From contig NZ_SNZA01000002.1 of NCBI RefSeq assembly GCF_004363305.1, positions 62,001 to 126,000 on the forward strand: 64,000 nucleotides of DNA, given 5' to 3'. The DNA is from Marinomonas communis. GTDB taxonomy: Bacteria; Pseudomonadota; Gammaproteobacteria; Pseudomonadales; Marinomonadaceae. The position numbers were made by a program, and so were the translations under genes. This document shows, piece after piece, positions 53,905 through 63,033 of the stretch. Below the pieces are notes generated by a model, which was not told where the DNA came from, did not search any database, and was given only the letters and a program-made list of their open reading frames with translations. Each line of letters starts with the position of its first letter. Within the stretch, counting starts at the first letter, position 1.

Positions 53905-55221
53905 TTACACGCGACGGCTTTTTGGCCAAGCTAAGACGATGGATAACAAACCAACCACGGCGAGCACCCAGCTGTATTGTACGTGGCCAATCACTTCTAA
54001 CGGCGATACTTTAGCCATGGAAGAAGCCAATAGGATTTGCGCCCCATATGGAATCAAGCCCTGCACCACACAAGCAAAGATATCCAGCAAGCTGGCACTG
54101 CGACGTGGATCCACGTTGTAACGGCTGGCAATGTCTTTTGCGACCGAACCATTAATCAGAATCGATACTGTGTTATTTGCCGTACATAGGTTCGTTAAAG
54201 CGACTGACGCGCTGATACTGAATTCACCTGCACGTTGAGAACCATCTTTTGCCCCCAAGGCACGACTGATACGTTCAATACTTTGTACGATCCAGTCCAA
54301 ACCACCTTGAGATTTCATCAGAGCACCCAAACCACCTATCAACAGGGATAGGATCATGATTTCTTGCATACCAGTGTAACCGGCATAAATATCTTTGGAC
54401 CAATTCGCAACGCTGTAATCGGCCATAGTAGCTAAGCCAACGCCTCCGGCCAATACAATGCCTGTGAACAGCACTAATAGGACGTTAACGCCTAAAATCG
54501 CCAACACTAGCACTGCTACATACGGCAACACACGCCATAAATCGTAATCGCCGACTTCGCTAAGATGCGCTTCAGAACCTTGGAAATATAACCAGATTAG
54601 TACCAATATTGCAGCGGGCAGTGCGATCTTAAAGTTCATGCGGAACTTGTCGCGCATGTCACAGCCTTGCGTACGCGTAGCGGCAATAGTGGTATCGGAA
54701 ATAATCGACAGGTTATCACCAAACATTGCACCACCGATCACAGCTCCAACGGTTGTCAATAAAGGCAGATCAGTTGCCTCTGCGACACCAATCGCAATGG
54801 GGGCAATCGCAGCGATGGTACCCATTGAGGTTCCCATCGACGTCGCAACAAATGCGGTGATAATAAAGATGCCAGGTAAAATAAAGCTTGTGGGAATAAT
54901 GCTTAAACCAAAGTTCACCGTTGCATCAACACCACCAATGGACTTCGCAACACTGGCAAAGGCACCGGCAAGCAAGTAGATCAGCACCATAGTGATGATG
55001 GTCTGATCTCCGACGCCTTTCATAAAGGTATCAATACGCTTATTCAGCTCACCGCGACTCAGAAGAATCGCTAAAACTAAGGCTGGCAGAATCGCTACTG
55101 GTGCTTGAATTTGGTAAAAGGCGAAGTCGACGCCTTGGCTTTGATACCAAAGGCCGCTACCAACGAACAGAACTAAAAAAAGAAGCAATGGCAATAATGC
55201 CAAAGGAGTGGGTTTCGTCAT
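53905..55221 (-). CDS. NhaC-family sodium:proton antiporter, second type
   Basis: The 438-residue product has about 11 membrane segments and the NhaC-family core VATSMGTSMGTIAAIAPIAI, GGAMFGDNLSIISDTTIAA and TNLCTANNTVSILINGSVAK. It is clearly different from the NhaC protein at 49027, so the pair is not a recent duplication. Organic-acid/proton exchange is also possible. The ATG at 55221 gives MTKPTPLALLPLLLFLVLFV; the frame runs 22 codons further up without support. It shares a bidirectional terminator with the PhyH gene and has its own 225-base upstream gap. Confidence 0.83.
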   Translation of the reverse strand: MTKPTPLALLPLLLFLVLFVGSGLWYQSQGVDFAFYQIQAPVAILPALVLAILLSRGELNKRIDTFMKGVGDQTIITMVLIYLLAGAFASVAKSIGGVDATVNFGLSIIPTSFILPGIFIITAFVATSMGTSMGTIAAIAPIAIGVAEATDLPLLTTVGAVIGGAMFGDNLSIISDTTIAATRTQGCDMRDKFRMNFKIALPAAILVLIWLYFQGSEAHLSEVGDYDLWRVLPYVAVLVLAILGVNVLLVLFTGIVLAGGVGLATMADYSVANWSKDIYAGYTGMQEIMILSLLIGGLGALMKSQGGLDWIVQSIERISRALGAKDGSQRAGEFSISASVALTNLCTANNTVSILINGSVAKDIASRYNVDPRRSASLLDIFACVVQGLIPYGAQILLASSMAKVSPLEVIGHVQYSWVLAVVGLLSIVLAWPKSRRV

Positions 55222-55396
55222 GATTACTGATGTTTCCAGCTTATATTTAATTGATTCGCAGCTTTTGGCCACTGTTAAGGCGGGCATAATAGAGAAACAT
55301 TACTTGTATCTCCAATACTTAAATGGTCTTTCTAAAAGCAGTTTCGTTATAACTTAAAGTTTATTGGAACAAGAAAATAAAACAATTAAGTAATAA

Positions 55397-55421
55397 AAAA
55401 GCTCGGCATCGCCGAGCTTTT
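55397..55421. terminator. terminator after the PQQ dehydrogenase gene
   Basis: aaaagctcggc (55397-55407) pairs perfectly with gccgagctttt (55411-55421) across a three-base loop, 25 bases below the dehydrogenase stop. Confidence 0.8.
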
Positions 55422-55445
55422 CAAATGACTCATTAAGCAAAACAA

Positions 55446-57782
55446 TCACTTAGCAAGTTTGTAGGCCACAACATAGTCGCCGATAGTGGTACCAATAGAG
55501 CCGTGACCGCCCGCTACCTGAACCACCATTTGCTCACCTTGACTGTTCATATAGGTCATCGGTGTGGCTTGCCCCCCTGCAGGAAGACGCGCTTGCCATA
55601 ATTGGGCACCCGTTTTGACATCATAAGCACGCAGATAGTTATCAACACTGGCTGCCATAAAGGCGACACCACTGTCGGTGATGATCGGCCCACCAATGCC
55701 TGGCACACCCATTTTGATTGGTAGTTTCAACGGGGTTAGATCTTCGATAGTGCCGTTTTTATGCTTCCAAGCGGTTTTACCGGTTTGCAAATCAACACCA
55801 GCAACATATCCCCAAGGTGGTTGCTGACATGGCACACCTAATGGCGATAAGAAGGGACCCATTTCTACCGCGTAGGGAGCACCTGCGTTTTCGTTGACAC
55901 CTTGCTCACCTTGGTTGGTCGCGCCAAGATCTTGACCACCTTTTGCCACCAACTTAGAGGTAAACGCTAGATAAAGCGGCATTCCAAACATGACTTGTCG
56001 TCTAGGGTCGACCGCTACACTGCCCCAGTTGAAGACCCCGAAGTTACCCGGAAAAATGATCGAACCATTTTCAGAAGGTGGCGTGTAGCGTCCTTCGTAA
56101 TCCAAACTGTTGAATTCGATGCGGCACAACATTTGATCAATTGGCGTCGCACCCCACATTTTCGCTTCGGTCAGTGGCTCGGGTTTAAACGTTACAGCCG
56201 AAGTCGGTTGCGTTGGCGCAGTGAAGTCCCCTGGAATAGCACCTTGCGGAGCTGGTTCTTCCGTAATTGGGAAGATGGCTTCGCCTGTTGCTCGATTCAG
56301 CACATAGACATCCCCTTGCTTGGTTGGCACAACCAACGCAGGTTCAACGCCTTTATCTGTGTTTAGGTCCAACAGCACAGGTTGAGCAGGGGTATCCATA
56401 TCCCAAAGGTCGTGATGCACAAATTGCTGTACCCACTCAACCTGACCCGTTTCAAGATCTAGCGCCACCACAGAGGTCGCGTATTTTTCTTCCGCTGGAG
56501 TTCGATACATCCCTAGCTGATCTGGAGTACGGTTGCCCATCGGGAAATAAGCTAGACCCAATGCTTCATCGGCACTGGCCACAGACCAGCTGTTTGGCGA
56601 GCTGACAGCATACGTTTCGCCTTCTCCAATCGGAGCCGTTTCGTCAGGATTACCGGCGTCCCAATTCCACTGTAAGGTACCCGTTTTCGCATCGTAGGCA
56701 CGAATGACACCCGATGGGGAATTGATATCGTAATTGTCATTCACTGACCCAGAGACGATGACATGACCACCCGCCACCAATGGGGGGGAAGTTGAGTAGT
56801 AATAACCTGATTGGGTATAAGGCATGTTATGCATCAAATCCAACACACCGTCGTCGGCAAAGTTTGCACAACGAGCCCCTGTTTTAGGGTCAACGGCAAT
56901 CAAACGCGCATCAGAGGTTGGCAAGAAAAGCTGTGCATCACATTGCATGCTTGCAAGCGTTTCTGCAGGTTGTGTTGCAGGTTCAACGATATTCGTTGCC
57001 GTATCATTTTCTGGTGCAAGGTAAGAAACCCCACGACAGGTTTGGTGTTGTCGCTGACTCTCAGCAGGTACTTTGGCATCATAAACCCAAAGTTCTTTGC
57101 CTGTGTCTGCATTCAGTGCGATTAACCAGTTATGCGGCGTACAGATATATAGAGCATTACCGATCTTAAGAGGTGTTGCTTCGTAAGTGGTTTCACCAAC
57201 ATCATTCGGACCTTTCAGATCGCCTGTTTGATATTCCCAAGCCAACTCAAGGTCAGACACATTTTCGGTTGTGATTTGATTGGCCGGGGAAAAGCGCTGG
57301 CCTAAGTTCGTACGCCCATAAGCCTGCCATTCGTCATCTTCCTGAAAACCAATGTCCGCAGACGGTGACACCACTTTTTCAGCCATGGTGCCTTTCACTG
57401 CAGTAGGCTCATCCATTGCTAATGGGCTAAGAGTTACCACTGTACAAATGGCCCAAACAGGGAGCAATAAACGATTTACGGAAAGACGATTACGAGCAAA
57501 GATCAACAACGGCAAGGCCAATACGAGCCATGCGCCCATGCGGCTTGCCAGAGGCCACCAACTTAGTCCCGACTCCCACAAGGCCCAAATGAGTGTGCCT
57601 AATAACAAGGCCGCGTAGGAAATGTTGGCAAGTGTACGTCTCTTACGAAGTGTTATCGCGACGACCAGAAACACCACACCTGCGATCAAATAGTAAAGGC
57701 TACCATCCAGCGCCAACAACCAAATACCGCCGACTGTTAACACAATACCGATTACAAAAAACAGCACTGCTAAAAGTAACAT
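55446..57782 (-). CDS. gcd: membrane-bound PQQ-dependent glucose/quinate/shikimate dehydrogenase
   Basis: The 778-residue product has five N-terminal membrane helices (to about residue 135) and a large periplasmic beta-propeller quinoprotein domain. Characteristic parts are WQAYGRTNLGQRFSPANQIT, HQTCRGVSYLAPEND near residue 245, FHxxxHHDLWDMDTPAQPVL near 435 (VQQFVHHDLWDMD), and the C-terminal PAGGQATPMTYMNSQGEQM with GHGSIGT. It oxidises glucose, or quinate/shikimate, in the periplasm and passes electrons to ubiquinone; which substrate is undecided. It needs PQQ, whose genes are not here. A perfect inverted repeat covers the region before its start. Confidence 0.9.
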   Translation of the reverse strand: MLLLAVLFFVIGIVLTVGGIWLLALDGSLYYLIAGVVFLVVAITLRKRRTLANISYAALLLGTLIWALWESGLSWWPLASRMGAWLVLALPLLIFARNRLSVNRLLLPVWAICTVVTLSPLAMDEPTAVKGTMAEKVVSPSADIGFQEDDEWQAYGRTNLGQRFSPANQITTENVSDLELAWEYQTGDLKGPNDVGETTYEATPLKIGNALYICTPHNWLIALNADTGKELWVYDAKVPAESQRQHQTCRGVSYLAPENDTATNIVEPATQPAETLASMQCDAQLFLPTSDARLIAVDPKTGARCANFADDGVLDLMHNMPYTQSGYYYSTSPPLVAGGHVIVSGSVNDNYDINSPSGVIRAYDAKTGTLQWNWDAGNPDETAPIGEGETYAVSSPNSWSVASADEALGLAYFPMGNRTPDQLGMYRTPAEEKYATSVVALDLETGQVEWVQQFVHHDLWDMDTPAQPVLLDLNTDKGVEPALVVPTKQGDVYVLNRATGEAIFPITEEPAPQGAIPGDFTAPTQPTSAVTFKPEPLTEAKMWGATPIDQMLCRIEFNSLDYEGRYTPPSENGSIIFPGNFGVFNWGSVAVDPRRQVMFGMPLYLAFTSKLVAKGGQDLGATNQGEQGVNENAGAPYAVEMGPFLSPLGVPCQQPPWGYVAGVDLQTGKTAWKHKNGTIEDLTPLKLPIKMGVPGIGGPIITDSGVAFMAASVDNYLRAYDVKTGAQLWQARLPAGGQATPMTYMNSQGEQMVVQVAGGHGSIGTTIGDYVVAYKLAK

Positions 57783-57795
57783 GGCAATTTAGTTC

Positions 57796-57855
57796 TCCCT
57801 GAAAATTAAGGTTTTTGTTTAACAACTTCATTAGAGTTAAAACTATTTTCAGGGA
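57796..57855 (-). repeat. inverted repeat in the leader of the PQQ dehydrogenase gene
   Basis: TCCCTGAAAAT (57796-57806) and ATTTTCAGGGA (57845-57855) are perfect 11-base inverted arms 38 bases apart. In the mRNA the proximal arm holds the purine-rich AGGGA just above the start at 57782, so pairing could restrict translation; a regulator binding site is the alternative. Confidence 0.5.
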
Positions 57856-58032
57856 AGTGGGAAGTGAATTGAGAATTATCACCGTTTGTTATCATTTAGC
57901 CTAAAATGTGCATAAACATTGACACACAGTCATATTCTGATGAAACACCGCCCCATACGTAGCAAATCAAAAATCGGATCACCTTTAAAATAAAAATTAC
58001 ATCTATAAACGTATTATCTGTAATACAACGAC

Positions 58033-59049
58033 TTATCTAGGCTTTGGCATATCCGGACCACGTCCACCAGGCGGTTCCCCTGGAGGCGGTCCATCTGGCC
58101 TATCAGCTCTACTATGTGGCGGATCATCACGAACTCGATCTTTTTCGAAATGACCTATAGGCGGAGCAACTACTCGCTGCTTAGTATCATCGGTCCGCTC
58201 ATGTCGACTTGGCAGACCACCTCTTGGCTGAAAGGCTCCGCTAGGTCGACGCTCAAAGTGACGCATTTCTTTGCGTCGCTCTCGTATATACTGAGCAGGA
58301 ATCACCTCAACTGAGCGTCGCTCGTGGTCCCTTTTTTCAAACCTAAACGCCTCTGCCTGATCTATGTATGGCAATGATCCTCTGCCTATGAAAAATGGCT
58401 TGTTCAAGTCCGCTTTACGATCGCCAATGAGCGTCACCCACTCACCTTCTTCAACCGTTTGCATGGCTTCAGGCAGCTCGATTGAACCAATGGTTAAACG
58501 ACCATCATCATGCGCAATCACAGGTCCATGGACACGCCAATGTTCCTCGGATTCAGAGAGCGAAAAGTCAGTTGCATACAACACATCACCAACAAAGTAG
58601 CCGCTGACTTTTACTGTATTGCCAACCCGCAAGGGCTCTAAGTTATGAGCAAGGTTCTGATCGGAGTGAATATCGACACCTTGGACCGTCCATTGATCGG
58701 AACCCGTAACCGCTTCAACTACACCAATTAACGCATGTTGAACTTGAATGGATTGCGCCCACCATTGTTCATTCTCTTGGAAAGCTAGCACTGCGACCTG
58801 CTGGCCTAAACGCAAATCACTTTCTTTAGCAGGTTCGCCATCTAGCAAAATATCGGTTTCCTCATTCAGCTCTATCTCGAGTCCATTCACCCAAATACTG
58901 CCAAACTCTGTGATCGTTCCAATAACCCCTGTACCTCCTAGGCCTCGATCATCATTAGCGGTTTTTCCCGTTCCACCTAGACCTCGATCTTCACCGGCCC
59001 ACAGCATTATGGAGAAACAAGTAAGCAATAGGCCCAGCCATTTAAACAT
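58033..59049 (-). CDS. exported DUF5666-type protein with GGTG repeats
   Basis: The 338-residue product has a signal peptide (FKWLGLLLTCFSIMLWAG), two copies of DRGLGGTG, then repeated small beta domains of the DUF5666/OB-like type (GTITEFGSIWVNGLEIELNE, DLRLGQQVAVLAFQENEQWW, RVGNTVKVSGYFVGDVLYAT). The last ~110 residues are Arg/Pro/His-rich and disordered (ending PGEPPGGRGPDMPKPR). DUF5666 proteins are envelope-associated with unknown function. The start at 59049 (AGGAG seven bases ahead) overlaps the upstream DUF6502 gene by eight bases, so the two are translationally linked. Confidence 0.8.
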   Translation of the reverse strand: MFKWLGLLLTCFSIMLWAGEDRGLGGTGKTANDDRGLGGTGVIGTITEFGSIWVNGLEIELNEETDILLDGEPAKESDLRLGQQVAVLAFQENEQWWAQSIQVQHALIGVVEAVTGSDQWTVQGVDIHSDQNLAHNLEPLRVGNTVKVSGYFVGDVLYATDFSLSESEEHWRVHGPVIAHDDGRLTIGSIELPEAMQTVEEGEWVTLIGDRKADLNKPFFIGRGSLPYIDQAEAFRFEKRDHERRSVEVIPAQYIRERRKEMRHFERRPSGAFQPRGGLPSRHERTDDTKQRVVAPPIGHFEKDRVRDDPPHSRADRPDGPPPGEPPGGRGPDMPKPR

Positions 59050-59851
59050 CGTCTTGCTCCTGCTCTCGGTAGAAATATGTCCCCAGAATAAAACGATGCT
59101 TACCGTCCCCAGAAAGATCATCTTGATCTGCTAGATGCTGTGCTTTTTTATTTACATCCACTAGTAACTGCTGGCTGGCTTGGCTGATGTAATGCTGCAG
59201 CTCATCCACAGACGATTCTGTCAGCCGGTTGTAGTACACAGAGCGTTCTGGAAAGGGGTTATCTACTTCACTAAGGTTATGGTCACAGGTGGCAATGTGA
59301 TTTGAAGTATTGCGTGCAAAGAAAGAAATTTTGGTGGCAAGATCATCACTAGGGTAAAGAGCCAGAGGATTTAACTTGTAGCCCTCTTCGCAAACCTCAA
59401 TTAAGCCGCGCTCTAGCCATTCATCCAATAAGGTTCTAGGACGAACATCTTTACTCACACTGCTTACTAATGCTTCGAAGGAATTCACACCGTGCCGGGG
59501 TAAAACCAGCGGCTTCCCTTGGGCGTCCAAGTAACGACGATCCCCTAGCCAGATACTGACTAGGCGGGAGGTCAAAGATACCTTCTCAGGCGCTACAGAT
59601 TCAGGCTCGTCCATAAACCGTCTTACATCCTTGCGGTGCACACCGCTGATGACACTGATGCGACTCAAAGTCACCTTCTCGTTCTTTTGCTTTAGCTCTC
59701 TACGTACTTCCTCCACGTAAACTCGCTTAAGTAGTTCTAAAAACTCGGGATACGTTACCCCAAAGCGAACCACTAAGCGCACCAGAGGTGACAAGACTGC
59801 CTTCAGAGCGCGCAAAAAAGCATTATTCGGTTCATTGGTGGAATCGGACAT
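59042..59851 (-). CDS. DUF6502-family protein, probably DNA-binding
   Basis: The 269-residue product is a soluble protein with an N-terminal helical part (LKAVLSPLVRLVVRFGVTYP, FLELLKRVYVEEV) and a helix-turn-helix-like segment at about 60-82 (KVTLSRISVISGVHRKDVRR), a pattern I associate with DUF6502. The C-terminal half is of unknown fold. The gene sits upstream of, and overlaps, the exported DUF5666 gene; this suggests a regulator with its envelope partner. No experimental function is known to me. Confidence 0.72.
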   Translation of the reverse strand: MSDSTNEPNNAFLRALKAVLSPLVRLVVRFGVTYPEFLELLKRVYVEEVRRELKQKNEKVTLSRISVISGVHRKDVRRFMDEPESVAPEKVSLTSRLVSIWLGDRRYLDAQGKPLVLPRHGVNSFEALVSSVSKDVRPRTLLDEWLERGLIEVCEEGYKLNPLALYPSDDLATKISFFARNTSNHIATCDHNLSEVDNPFPERSVYYNRLTESSVDELQHYISQASQQLLVDVNKKAQHLADQDDLSGDGKHRFILGTYFYREQEQDDV

Positions 59852-59916
59852 GTCACATCACCTTGCTGGAATCCGATAAGTGTACCGATGCTGAGGTAAT
59901 ATTCCATTCATAGGTT

Positions 59917-61236
59917 TTAAGTAGGCAACACACTGGAAAGAATCAACATCGCAACAGCGACCCAAAAAGACATCACCGCGCCATACCACCAGTTTGACTT
60001 CGCCAGCTGATAGTTATCCACCGCGTACTTACCGGATATAGAAAGGTTAATCCCTGACAACGGACTAATAGATGTTCCCACTGCCCAAGCGCAAAGTGAG
60101 ACGAAAGCCAATAAAGTATTGTTCACATCATGGTACGGCACCATCGAACTCATTAAGGAGATGCCAACGATCGGATGCAGTCCCAATAATGCAATGCCAC
60201 AGATCGCGAGATAACACAGATAAGCTTCGAAGAAGCCAAACTGGCCGAACAGCGACCATCCTTCCCCTAGCCACCCTTTTAAAGCCAAGCCCACCGTCGT
60301 GGTTAAGAAGCCTGCCGCCAGAAACAGAGACAATTCGTTCGCCATATTCGCTAAACGGATGTCGGCATGATTCTGCAATCGTTGCTTCGTCTGACGAGGC
60401 CCGCCCCGCAACCATAACCAAAGGATCACTGACACCGGACTCAGTAGAGTTACGATCGATAAGATCGCCACATCAGGCAAAACATAGTAATGGAAGAACA
60501 GTACCAAGATGGCTAACACAACAGGAAACGTGAGCGACTGCAATGTCAGAGGAAACCCGACAAAACCAGTTAAAACCTCACGTCGTTTGAACTCCCACCA
60601 AGAAATGACGCAGGCAAAGACCGCAATTGGCAAACCAATCATCGCCAAGTGATGAAACTGCGCATTCGGAGCAACCGATAACGCCACTGCAACGGAAGCA
60701 AAGAACGGCGACCACCATCCGGCACTGGTCAACGCACGAATCAGCACTGAGAATTGAGCAGACGACATCTGCGACGACAGTCGCTGTAACTTGTCACCGA
60801 CCACAAACACAGCAGACATATTAATGACTGCTCCAAGCAACTGCACACTTGCCCAGGTGCTAAACACTCCACGGCTGGCCAAGACTGGCTTTTGAGATTT
60901 CAGCGTATCGGGCAATAAACCGAGGAATGAAACACCAGTCAGCATTGCCACAATCGCTAAATTACCTTCCAATAAGTGTATGACGGGAATAGGTACATCG
61001 GTGGGCACAGCGACCAGCAAAGCCACAGTCCCAACCGCAAGTAAAAAGCCGATTTGACGCTTATTACGAGGATTAATTTTCGCCCAAGAAGAGGCGCACA
61101 CACACCAATACACCAACGCAGACACAACCGATAAGCCATCAAGTCCTGGAATCAGAGCCATCAAAAAGCACACACACCCTAGGGCGACACCATAACCGGC
61201 AGTGCGTGCTGATATCTCCCATCCTTGGATGCTCAT
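59917..61236 (-). CDS. putative ion-transporter-superfamily permease, unassigned
   Basis: The 439-residue product has about 12 membrane segments. The stretch GTSISPLSGINLSISGKYAV near residue 392 and ANELSLFLAAGFLTTTVGLA near 298 are like the paired re-entrant loops of the ion-transporter superfamily (arsenite, citrate and sodium/proton transporters), but I cannot place it in a named family or name a substrate. It is on the same strand as the rsmC and DUF6502 genes, with small gaps (41 and 65 bases). Confidence 0.65.
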   Translation of the reverse strand: MSIQGWEISARTAGYGVALGCVCFLMALIPGLDGLSVVSALVYWCVCASSWAKINPRNKRQIGFLLAVGTVALLVAVPTDVPIPVIHLLEGNLAIVAMLTGVSFLGLLPDTLKSQKPVLASRGVFSTWASVQLLGAVINMSAVFVVGDKLQRLSSQMSSAQFSVLIRALTSAGWWSPFFASVAVALSVAPNAQFHHLAMIGLPIAVFACVISWWEFKRREVLTGFVGFPLTLQSLTFPVVLAILVLFFHYYVLPDVAILSIVTLLSPVSVILWLWLRGGPRQTKQRLQNHADIRLANMANELSLFLAAGFLTTTVGLALKGWLGEGWSLFGQFGFFEAYLCYLAICGIALLGLHPIVGISLMSSMVPYHDVNNTLLAFVSLCAWAVGTSISPLSGINLSISGKYAVDNYQLAKSNWWYGAVMSFWVAVAMLILSSVLPT

Positions 61237-61277
61237 ACTGTCTCGTTTCCCTTATGTGTTGGTTACTGGATCACTAT

Positions 61278-62336
61278 CTATGGCTTTTGCTGACGAGCGT
61301 GGTAGACAGCAAATCCGCGACCTTTGTTAAGCGTTTGATGTTTGCCCAATGCGGCATCGATCAATGGCGGGTAGCGCAGGAAGTCATTGGCCACGACAAA
61401 TAGTTCGCCATTCAGCGTTAGATGTTTCTTCACATCGATAAAGAAGCGCTCAGCAATGGAGTAATCCGTACTAATCCCCGTGTGGAATGGCGGATTCGTG
61501 ATCACATAGTTAAAGCGACCTTTCACTTCAGATAAACCATTTGAAGGCACTAAAGTCAGAGCTTCACTGGCGTCATTGGCAGCAAAGGTCAGCTCAGTCG
61601 CTTTAAGCGCCAAAGCAGAGTCATCCAAGGCACTGATGTTCGCCCCAGTACGTTTATGCAACCACATACTGATGACGCCATCCCCACAACCAAAATCCAG
61701 TAAACGGGCATTGGCCACATCACTCATAAAGCGATGCTGTTCTAGTTGCTCTAGTAACAGAGCAGTGCCTTTATCCAGCTTACCATGACCAAAAACACCA
61801 GGAATGCTGCACAGGGTAAAGCTCTGACCGGCAGCGTCTTCTTGCCAACGGGTGATCCAATCGTTTAACGCAAATGGCTTCGCTTCACCACGAAGATAGC
61901 CATTAAACAGCAAGCAGTGTTTAGCACTGTCGACCTTACCCACCTCTTCCAGTGGTGCTGTTAAACGCTTAACGGACGATTTAACGCCACTTTTGTTGTC
62001 TCCAACCAACCACAACTGTCCACCTTGTTTAAGGTGTGGCAAGGTGGCTGCGAGCAGGTAATCAAGCAACTCTTTCGCCTTTGGCTGATAGATGATGACA
62101 TGGTCGAACGCTTCGATTCGTCCTGCATCCCACTCTGCCCCGAAATGACGTTGCTCGTCTGCAAGGCCAACACGAGCCAATTGCTCGTCCACCGCTTTAG
62201 ATTGACACCAAGTATAAACGTTCGCTTGTGACATCAGTGTCTGTGGGTAAGTGTCTTCAGGGTTGGCAAACAGTACATTGCCCGTAAACTGCGCCTCGTT
62301 GCGCGCCAGCAATAAGCTGGGGGGATTAAGCGTCAT
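61278..62336 (-). CDS. rsmC: 16S rRNA (guanine-1207-N2)-methyltransferase
   Basis: RsmC methylates G1207 of 16S rRNA in the 30S subunit. The 352-residue product has the divergent, inactive N-terminal methyltransferase-like domain (ALL of about 1-170) and the C-terminal Rossmann domain with LLDFGCGDGVISMWLHKRT near residue 212 and the catalytic VITNPPFHTGISTDY near 280. Length is close to E. coli RsmC (343). Its start overlaps the upstream gamma-glutamylcyclotransferase-like gene by 11 bases, indicating an operon. Confidence 0.92.
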   Translation of the reverse strand: MTLNPPSLLLARNEAQFTGNVLFANPEDTYPQTLMSQANVYTWCQSKAVDEQLARVGLADEQRHFGAEWDAGRIEAFDHVIIYQPKAKELLDYLLAATLPHLKQGGQLWLVGDNKSGVKSSVKRLTAPLEEVGKVDSAKHCLLFNGYLRGEAKPFALNDWITRWQEDAAGQSFTLCSIPGVFGHGKLDKGTALLLEQLEQHRFMSDVANARLLDFGCGDGVISMWLHKRTGANISALDDSALALKATELTFAANDASEALTLVPSNGLSEVKGRFNYVITNPPFHTGISTDYSIAERFFIDVKKHLTLNGELFVVANDFLRYPPLIDAALGKHQTLNKGRGFAVYHARQQKP

Positions 62337-62925
62337 AAGTGATAGCTAACTCATTTAAAGTCAAAGTGGAAACAGGCGCCAGTAAATGACTAAAGCGCTC
62401 TGTCGATAATTCAGTTTGTGCTCTTGGATACACCGGAGCACGTCGGTCATTCACCAACGGTGCACGCCAACCTTGGGTTAACGATAAAAAGTCATGCAAA
62501 AAGTGATCGCCATGCTCTAAGCAACCCGACAAGATCACATCAACGTAACTCAAGACAATGGGGTAATGCTGGCAAGGCGTTACCACTTCTTTGGTGTGGT
62601 ACACCCAATAGGTGCCTTCAGGCAATTCGTCTTCATGGTAAGAGTGAAGTTGTGAACGCGACACCTGTGCGCGTTCATAACCATGTTCGCGTTCATCAAA
62701 CAATGGGAACTGGTCTTCTGCCACCTCAATTAACACCCCATTACAGGCCTTATTGGATGCTTTAATAACCGCCACAGAGCTCATGCCCAGTGCTTGGGAC
62801 ATCACTGACCAAGTTCGTTCATACCCCTTCAGTTTAACAGGCCATACTTGGCCAGTTTCACCGGTCTTTGCACGGCTAGTTGAACTGATCAGGCTGCCAT
62901 AACCTAGGATAAAATGACGACTCAT
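62326..62925 (-). CDS. gamma-glutamylcyclotransferase-like (GGCT fold) protein
   Basis: The 199-residue product starts MSRHFILGYGSLISSTSR; the YGSL glycine-rich turn is the GGCT signature, and a candidate catalytic Glu lies in LFDEREHGYERAQV near residue 82. GGCT proteins cleave gamma-glutamyl or related bonds; ChaC members act on glutathione, but this one is not close to ChaC. The ATG at 62925 is five bases after AAGGAG, better than the GTG two codons earlier. It is co-transcribed with rsmC. Confidence 0.78.
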   Translation of the reverse strand: MSRHFILGYGSLISSTSRAKTGETGQVWPVKLKGYERTWSVMSQALGMSSVAVIKASNKACNGVLIEVAEDQFPLFDEREHGYERAQVSRSQLHSYHEDELPEGTYWVYHTKEVVTPCQHYPIVLSYVDVILSGCLEHGDHFLHDFLSLTQGWRAPLVNDRRAPVYPRAQTELSTERFSHLLAPVSTLTLNELAITYDA

Positions 62926-62988
62926 AAGCACTCCTTTTAAGGTGAGAGCAATTTAAGGAGCACTGATCATAACGCGCCCAATGACTGG

Positions 62989-63022
62989 AGGCTAGGCCAG
63001 AGAAGTCCCATCTGCCTAGCCT
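62989..63022. repeat. inverted repeat below the PCuAC gene
   Basis: aggctaggc (62989-62997) and gcctagcct (63014-63022) pair perfectly and the pairing extends inward with one bulge. It begins 12 bases beyond the stop of the PCuAC gene. There is no T-tract, so rho-independent termination is uncertain. Confidence 0.4.
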
Positions 63023-63033
63023 AGGCGCTTCAC

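Noticed and set aside
49027..55221. The two NhaC genes as a composite-element duplication flanking SDR-LacI-PhyH.
   Set aside because: The two proteins are too different and in opposite orientation, and no terminal repeats are visible.
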